Below, in pieces: positions 59,262-64,000 of a stretch of 64,000 nucleotides of DNA. Made by a program: the position numbers and the translations under genes. The stretch is taken from assembly GCF_006874625.1 (NCBI RefSeq), contig NZ_CP030034.1:3348001-3412000 (forward strand). Direction: 5' to 3'. The notes beneath the pieces are model-generated. The model ran no database searches. It was not told the DNA's origin and saw only the letters and a list, made by a program, of their open reading frames with translations. The DNA comes from Bdellovibrio sp. NC01 (lineage in GTDB: Bacteria; Bdellovibrionota; Bdellovibrionia; Bdellovibrionales; Bdellovibrionaceae). Position 1 is the stretch's first letter; every line of letters starts with the position of its first letter.

Positions 59262-59289
59262 AAAGCCCTGAAGATTGCTTCGGGGCTTT
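59262..59289 (+). other. Strong hairpin directly upstream of the secretin start
   Basis: AAAGCCCTGAAG (59262-59273) and CTTCGGGGCTTT (59278-59289) form a 12-bp stem (one G-U) with a 4-nt loop, 49 nt after the kinase stop and 3 nt before the secretin ATG. It has no T tract. It could be an attenuated terminator or a translational control element, since CGGGG is its 3' arm. Confidence 0.55.
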
Positions 59290-59292
59290 GTC

Positions 59293-60582
59293 ATGAAAAC
59301 ACTCAGCCTTTTCTTCATTGCTTTCCTTTTCGTCTCTTTCTCCTTCGCACGCGATCTGACGCTATCGTTGGGCGACACTTATGAATTGCGCCCGGGCCCG
59401 CGTACGGCTCGCGTATGGATTCAGGATGGACAAATCATTCAAGCGGAAGGCAAAGGTGGCCTCATCATCCTAAAGGCCCGCAAAGAGGGCCTGACAACCG
59501 TTCAAGCCGGCGGCGTCACTTACAAAGTGCAAGTCGTTCATCCCGAAAAAAGAACTGTTTACGAGTTCCTGCGTGACGCACTTAAAAGAATCGTCGGCCT
59601 GCAACCCGAAATCAGCGAGGGCGATCTTATGGTCAGCGGCCGCCTGTATCGCCTTCAAGACTGGTTGAAATTGTCAGAGATGGTTGCGCCCAGCACGATT
59701 TCATATCAAATGCGCGCTTCACTCAGTGAACCTTTGCAGAAAGAAGCGCAAACATATTTTAGTGAGCTATTCAACAAAGCAAAGGTTCCACCGCAAACGA
59801 TTATCTTTGAACCTGCGGCAGAGATTCGCGTCGCTGGCAATGATTTGATATTTAAAAAATACCAACAACTGCTTCGCCCTTATGGCGTCAACATCATCCG
59901 CGATCAGGAAAGTTTGGATATTGCTCCGACAATTAAGGTGCAAATCACTGTCGCCGAAGTTTCGCGCGAGCATTTGATTAAACATGGTATTTCGTGGCCG
60001 CCTGAATTTAAAGGCGTCTTGTCTTCTGGGGTATTAAGCGCAAAAGATGCAGAGTTTGCGATTCAGGCCATGGAAAAAATCGGCAAAGCGAAAATCTTAG
60101 CAAGTCCGAATCTTCTTTGCCGTAGCGGTAAAGAAGCCGAGTTCTTAGCAGGTGGTGAGTTCCCAATTAAGGTTATGAATTACGAAGTGCACGACATCTT
60201 GTGGAAACGTTTTGGTATCTTGATGAAAGTAAAACCCAAAGCTGATGCCGCTGGCCGCATGAGTATTTCAATTGAAACGGAAATTTCACGCGTTGACTAT
60301 GCTTTAAAGGTCGATGACGTTCCGGGAATTATGACCAACCGAGTTTCCAGTCATTTTGACATCACAAGCGCACAGACGATTGCATTATCAGGATTATTAA
60401 AAAGCGAAGATGCAAATGACGGCCAAGGTTTGCCGGGTCTTTCACGAATTCCCGTCATCGGTGAATTGTTTGGCAGTAAAGAGTTTAAAGAAAATCGTTC
60501 TGAGCTTGTGATCTTCGTTCGTCCGTCCATCATGCAAGAAGGCGACAATGCTCCGAACAATCAACATATCGGTAATCTTTAA
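59293..60582 (+). CDS. cpaC: Tad pilus outer-membrane secretin (CpaC/RcpA)
   Basis: A 429-residue exported protein with signal peptide (FLFVSFSFARDL). A pilotin/BON-like N-terminal part (RVWIQDGQIIQAEGKGGLII, about 35-55) precedes the secretin domain: VQITVAEVSREHLIKHGISW, LASPNLLCRSGKEAEFLAGG and GLPGLSRIPVIGELFGSKEF (quoted in parts), ending in ELVIFVRPSIM. It forms the outer-membrane ring for the Flp pilus. The frame is open from a TTG at 59275; the ATG at 59293 starts the signal peptide. It is followed by cpaF 71 nt later. Confidence 0.87.
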   Translation: MKTLSLFFIAFLFVSFSFARDLTLSLGDTYELRPGPRTARVWIQDGQIIQAEGKGGLIILKARKEGLTTVQAGGVTYKVQVVHPEKRTVYEFLRDALKRIVGLQPEISEGDLMVSGRLYRLQDWLKLSEMVAPSTISYQMRASLSEPLQKEAQTYFSELFNKAKVPPQTIIFEPAAEIRVAGNDLIFKKYQQLLRPYGVNIIRDQESLDIAPTIKVQITVAEVSREHLIKHGISWPPEFKGVLSSGVLSAKDAEFAIQAMEKIGKAKILASPNLLCRSGKEAEFLAGGEFPIKVMNYEVHDILWKRFGILMKVKPKADAAGRMSISIETEISRVDYALKVDDVPGIMTNRVSSHFDITSAQTIALSGLLKSEDANDGQGLPGLSRIPVIGELFGSKEFKENRSELVIFVRPSIMQEGDNAPNNQHIGNL

Positions 60583-60606
60583 TAAACATAGCGCCCAATC
60601 CGATAG
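60580..60606 (+). promoter_or_regulatory. Weak sigma-28-like sequence before cpaF
   Basis: TAAT (60580-60583), 15 nt, TCCGATAG (60599-60606). Spacing fits FliA, but the -35 and the last -10 base differ. It lies in the cpaC-cpaF gap. Confidence 0.25.
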
Positions 60607-60653
60607 CGAAAAGATAACGAAACTAAGTTATAGATTTTAAAAATTGGTGTTTT

Positions 60654-61766
60654 ATGAATTTAGAAGCAAAGACCTTATTTGAAAATATTCAAGACGAGAT
60701 CCGTGCTCTTCCAATTAATGAGTTTCTTCTGTCGGCTGACGAAGAATCGAATTTAAGATCGAAACGTATTGAACAATTAATCAGTGATCGATTGAACAAT
60801 AAAGAATCCTTACTTCAAGATCGCATTCGGGCTGAGTTCGATACTTGGGGACCTTTGACTCCCCTCTTTCAAGATGAAGAGATCACAGAAATCTTGGTCA
60901 ACGGCCCCGAACAAATTTGGTTTGAAAAAGGGGGACAGCTTTTTCATCACGCTGACACATTTTTTTCGGATTTGAGCTTTCGCAATTGCTTGGAAAGAAT
61001 TTGTCTTCAGGCGAAAGCGCATATTTCCATAGAACATCCCTGCGTGGATGCGCAGTTTTTGGATTTCCGCTTAAGTATTGTTGGCGATGAAGTTACACGC
61101 AGCAATTCTCATTTATCATTTCGTCGTCATCCTAAAAATCCATGGACCTTCCAAAAACTTGCAACTAACAACTGGTGCGATCAGAAATGGCTGCAAACTT
61201 TCGATAAACTTGTGCGTGATCGTAAGAACTTCTTAGTGATTGGCTCGACAGGATCAGGGAAAACTTCGGTCCTGAATTCGTTCTTAAATCTGCTTCCGCA
61301 GAATGAACGTGTGGTGATTATTGAAGACACTTCTGAAATCACCGTGCCTAATGGCGCCAGCATGAAATTGCTTACCCGTGATGATCCACATGGTATTTTG
61401 CCAAGTATTGATCAAACTCAATTGGTGAAGCGTTCGTTGCGTTTAAGACCGGATCGTATCGTGATGGGTGAAGTGCGTGGTGCTGAAGCCAAAGATTTTT
61501 TGATGGCGCTAGCGACAGGTCATTCAGGAAGTTTTGGAACTTTACATGCGCAAGATGCGGGACAAGCATTGATCCGATTGGAAATGCTTATACAAATGGG
61601 GGCTCCGCAATGGAGCCTAACTGCCATTAGAAAACTGATTCAGCTCTCGCTCGACTATATTGTCGTGACGGAAAGAACTGAATCAGGTCAAAGAAAACTT
61701 AAAGGGCTGTTTCGCCTCTGCTCATTGGAAGACCACGGTTTTCTGCTTGAAAGCGTGGAGCAATAA
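60654..61766 (+). CDS. cpaF: Tad pilus assembly ATPase CpaF/TadA
   Basis: A 370-residue hexameric secretion ATPase of the CpaF branch. The N-terminal domain holds WGPLTPLFQDEEITEILVNG (about 65-84). Walker A is GSTGSGKT (197-204), followed by VVIIEDTSEI with the Asp box, LRPDRIVMGEVRGAEAKDF and ALATGHSGSFGTLHAQDAG with the His box. It powers Flp polymerisation. The next genes in Tad operons are usually tadB and tadC; here the following gene is on the other strand and overlaps the cpaF end by 68 bp. Confidence 0.9.
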   Translation: MNLEAKTLFENIQDEIRALPINEFLLSADEESNLRSKRIEQLISDRLNNKESLLQDRIRAEFDTWGPLTPLFQDEEITEILVNGPEQIWFEKGGQLFHHADTFFSDLSFRNCLERICLQAKAHISIEHPCVDAQFLDFRLSIVGDEVTRSNSHLSFRRHPKNPWTFQKLATNNWCDQKWLQTFDKLVRDRKNFLVIGSTGSGKTSVLNSFLNLLPQNERVVIIEDTSEITVPNGASMKLLTRDDPHGILPSIDQTQLVKRSLRLRPDRIVMGEVRGAEAKDFLMALATGHSGSFGTLHAQDAGQALIRLEMLIQMGAPQWSLTAIRKLIQLSLDYIVVTERTESGQRKLKGLFRLCSLEDHGFLLESVEQ

Positions 61767-62121
61767 TTGGTTCTGTGTCTTCAACGTTATTCAGAACCTC
61801 TTCCGAACGAGTGATCGAGCTGTCATCACGAGCCAAATCTTTCGGATTCGAGAAGAACTTTTTGTTCAAATCATCGATCGTTTTCAATTTGCTGTTCTGA
61901 GCAGTGTTCTTGTAGGTCGGCGCATTTTCTGGTCCACCAGGTAGCTCCCCTGTTGCGCGCAGTTTTTCTAGCTCTTTGCTAAGAATAACGCGATCACCAA
62001 GTGAGTTCCTGCCTTCAACGCGTCCTTCTGCAGGTGCGCCTGGGCGAGCTGGTTGGGCAGTTGCAATTTCCGCGAGTTTCATGCGCGGGCTTGCTGGAAG
62101 AATGCCGCTGATTTTATCCAT
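61699..62121 (-). CDS. Small disordered protein under a sigma-28-type promoter
   Basis: A 140-residue soluble protein, Pro/Ala/Glu-rich and predicted mostly disordered, with no Cys and no membrane segment. The N-terminus MDKISGILPASPRM and NSLGDRVILSKELEKLRATG faintly recall FlgM-type anti-sigma proteins (a short N-terminal segment then a D.V.LS..L..L motif), but the C-terminal half does not fit well, so I leave it unnamed. GGAGG lies 6 nt before the ATG. The 3' end overlaps cpaF by 68 bp. The promoter suggests expression with flagellar genes. Confidence 0.65.
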   Translation of the reverse strand: MDKISGILPASPRMKLAEIATAQPARPGAPAEGRVEGRNSLGDRVILSKELEKLRATGELPGGPENAPTYKNTAQNSKLKTIDDLNKKFFSNPKDLARDDSSITRSEEVLNNVEDTEPIIAPRFQAENRGLPMSRGETAL

Positions 62122-62174
62122 TCCACACCTCCGTGTGTGTCTTTGCGAAAGCCATCCTAGCCTTCACAAACTAC

Positions 62175-62201
62175 GTATCGGAATGGAACGTCTGAACTTG
62201 A
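62175..62201 (-). promoter_or_regulatory. Sigma-28-type promoter of the small protein at 62121
   Basis: Minus strand: TCAA (62201-62198; extended TCAAGTTC), 15 nt, TCCGATAC (62182-62175). A second octamer TCCGATAA lies at 62215-62208 with a poorer -35 (TCTA). The leader carries GGAGG. Confidence 0.65.
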
Positions 62202-62217
62202 GACAATTTATCGGAAA

Positions 62218-62985
62218 CTAGACTAAAGAATAGAAAAGCCACGGACTTGCAGGGTGACCCAACAGTCTTTCGCAGACTTTTTTTACTTCGGGATCTTCTT
62301 CGCCTGCCCAGAATGTGCGGCCGATGATGAAGCTTAATGCAAACTCGCGCCAGTCTTTGAATTTCCCTGCGGCGATAGGTGCCATCTTTAAGATTTCAGC
62401 CCACGCCTCGTCATCAGAAATGTAACCGGCAATATAACTTAAGCGAGTCAAATGAACCAAACGACCGATATCCCAGCCAAGAACGCCGCACTCCCCAACG
62501 AAACGATCTGTTTTTTGCATCCATGTTGCAAGCAAAGCGTATTCGTCATCTTGCAACGCCATTTCTTGCTGATCGCCGAAGTCGAAAGTAAAAATCTGTT
62601 TGAACTTTTCCAAAGAGACTTTATCCAAGCCACCCTTCGGAATCGTATTTTTTAAGACATTAAATTTTGTGCGATGACCTTGTTGGCGAATGTCTTCCAA
62701 AGTTTTAAGCGCCGTTGTTTTATCAGCAACGCCCCAGAAATCGCGAAGGATTTCAATACAATCGCCGCGAATTTCTGAACCCCAGTTCAAATCCAAACGG
62801 AAAAAGTATTCATCCATTTCTTTTAAAACTTGTTCTTTCGCGTCCGCAGTCAGTTCTTTTCCATCCTGCAGGTCGGAACCTATAATGTCATAAAGGTCAT
62901 CCAAGACGTGGTTTTCTTCGATGAACACTGCGCCCATACACATCATTTGTTTTTCTAAATCTGTTTCTGGAAGTACGCGTTGCAC
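62218..62985 (-). CDS. DUF1266-family protein
   Basis: A 255-residue cytoplasmic protein. The C-terminal half contains VLGWDIGRLVHLTRLSYIAG, YISDDEAWAEI and KDWREFALSFIIGRTFWAG, the hallmark of DUF1266, whose members are uncharacterised. The N-terminal half is helical and acidic (ADAKEQVLKEMDEYFFRL). The start is GTG at 62985 with AGGGG about 5 nt upstream; there is no ATG near the beginning. It stands alone between the small protein gene and a divergent gene. Confidence 0.78.
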   Translation of the reverse strand: MQRVLPETDLEKQMMCMGAVFIEENHVLDDLYDIIGSDLQDGKELTADAKEQVLKEMDEYFFRLDLNWGSEIRGDCIEILRDFWGVADKTTALKTLEDIRQQGHRTKFNVLKNTIPKGGLDKVSLEKFKQIFTFDFGDQQEMALQDDEYALLATWMQKTDRFVGECGVLGWDIGRLVHLTRLSYIAGYISDDEAWAEILKMAPIAAGKFKDWREFALSFIIGRTFWAGEEDPEVKKVCERLLGHPASPWLFYSLV

Positions 62986-63059
62986 AGCAGCCCCTTTGAT
63001 TCCTTACGTTAATTCAATATCGTTTTCAGTGGATTTTCAATGTGTTAATCTCGAGGTCT

Positions 63060-64000
<941 letters not shown>

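Overview
The window looks like a piece of a Bdellovibrio-type predatory bacterium chromosome. The evidence is the combination of giant secreted fibre proteins with endosialidase-type (S74) C-termini, a Tad (type IVb) pilus gene cluster, tandem MASE1-like membrane proteins, many secreted proteins of no known family, and Gram-negative envelope machinery. The organism assignment is inference from gene content; no rRNA or tRNA gene was found. Coding density is high and no stretch over 300 bases lacks a gene.

Layout. 1-2.4 kb: a minus-strand run (coiled-coil protein, two MASE1-like membrane proteins, then a truncated Tsx-like porin at the edge). 2.4-5.3 kb: a conserved unknown, rluB-like pseudouridine synthase and an EamA transporter. 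5.4-21.2 kb: three tandem giant trimeric-fibre-like adhesin genes (1746, 1818 and 1618 aa) and a small lipoprotein. 21.6-25.4 kb: a secreted unknown, prmA, rsmE, an RDD protein and an rfaE2-like nucleotidyltransferase. 25.4-27.8 kb: an outer-membrane protein, a single-TM helical protein and a YkgJ-type cysteine-cluster protein. 27.8-32.3 kb: a polysaccharide polymerase/export operon (SLBB protein, O-antigen ligase/polymerase, Wzz-like protein, deacetylase lipoprotein). 32.4-37.3 kb: coiled-coil protein, a GNAT-like/membrane protein pair and a di-haem cytochrome. 37.4-45.7 kb: an eight-gene minus-strand operon (ABC ATPase, two FtsX-type permeases, LolA-like protein, outer-membrane barrel, YghO-like acyltransferase, nitroreductase-like protein, ThiF-like E1). 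45.9-51.4 kb: secreted unknown, RlmI-like methyltransferase, esterase-like phytase protein, Rieske oxygenase, folD and a small basic protein. 51.5-61.8 kb: Tad pilus genes (Flp pilin, three TadE/G-like proteins including one very short one, CpaB-like protein, CpaC secretin, CpaF ATPase), interrupted by an amidohydrolase and a Gly/Met-rich repeat protein on the other strand and a response-regulator/kinase hybrid. 61.7-64 kb: small disordered protein, DUF1266 protein, a membrane-anchored unknown and the C-terminus of aspS.

The strongest regulatory signal is a flagellar sigma-28 (FliA)-type promoter. TCAA-N15-[G/T]CCGATAA lies before all three adhesin genes, always exactly 7 nt from the ATG, with a further shared TCTRGAC block 9 nt upstream. 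This predicts leaderless adhesin mRNAs co-expressed with motility. The same signature recurs inside the 3' end of the third adhesin gene (driving the lipoprotein) and before the small protein at 62121, and a weaker form precedes 21652. Leaderless starts are also predicted for genes at 33438 and 58109.

The most system-like uncharacterised locus is the 37.4-45.7 kb operon, which joins a Lol-like trans-envelope transport set to an N-acyltransferase-like protein, an E1-like enzyme and a flavin enzyme. It could make and move a modified lipid or acylated small molecule to the outer membrane; this is inference only.
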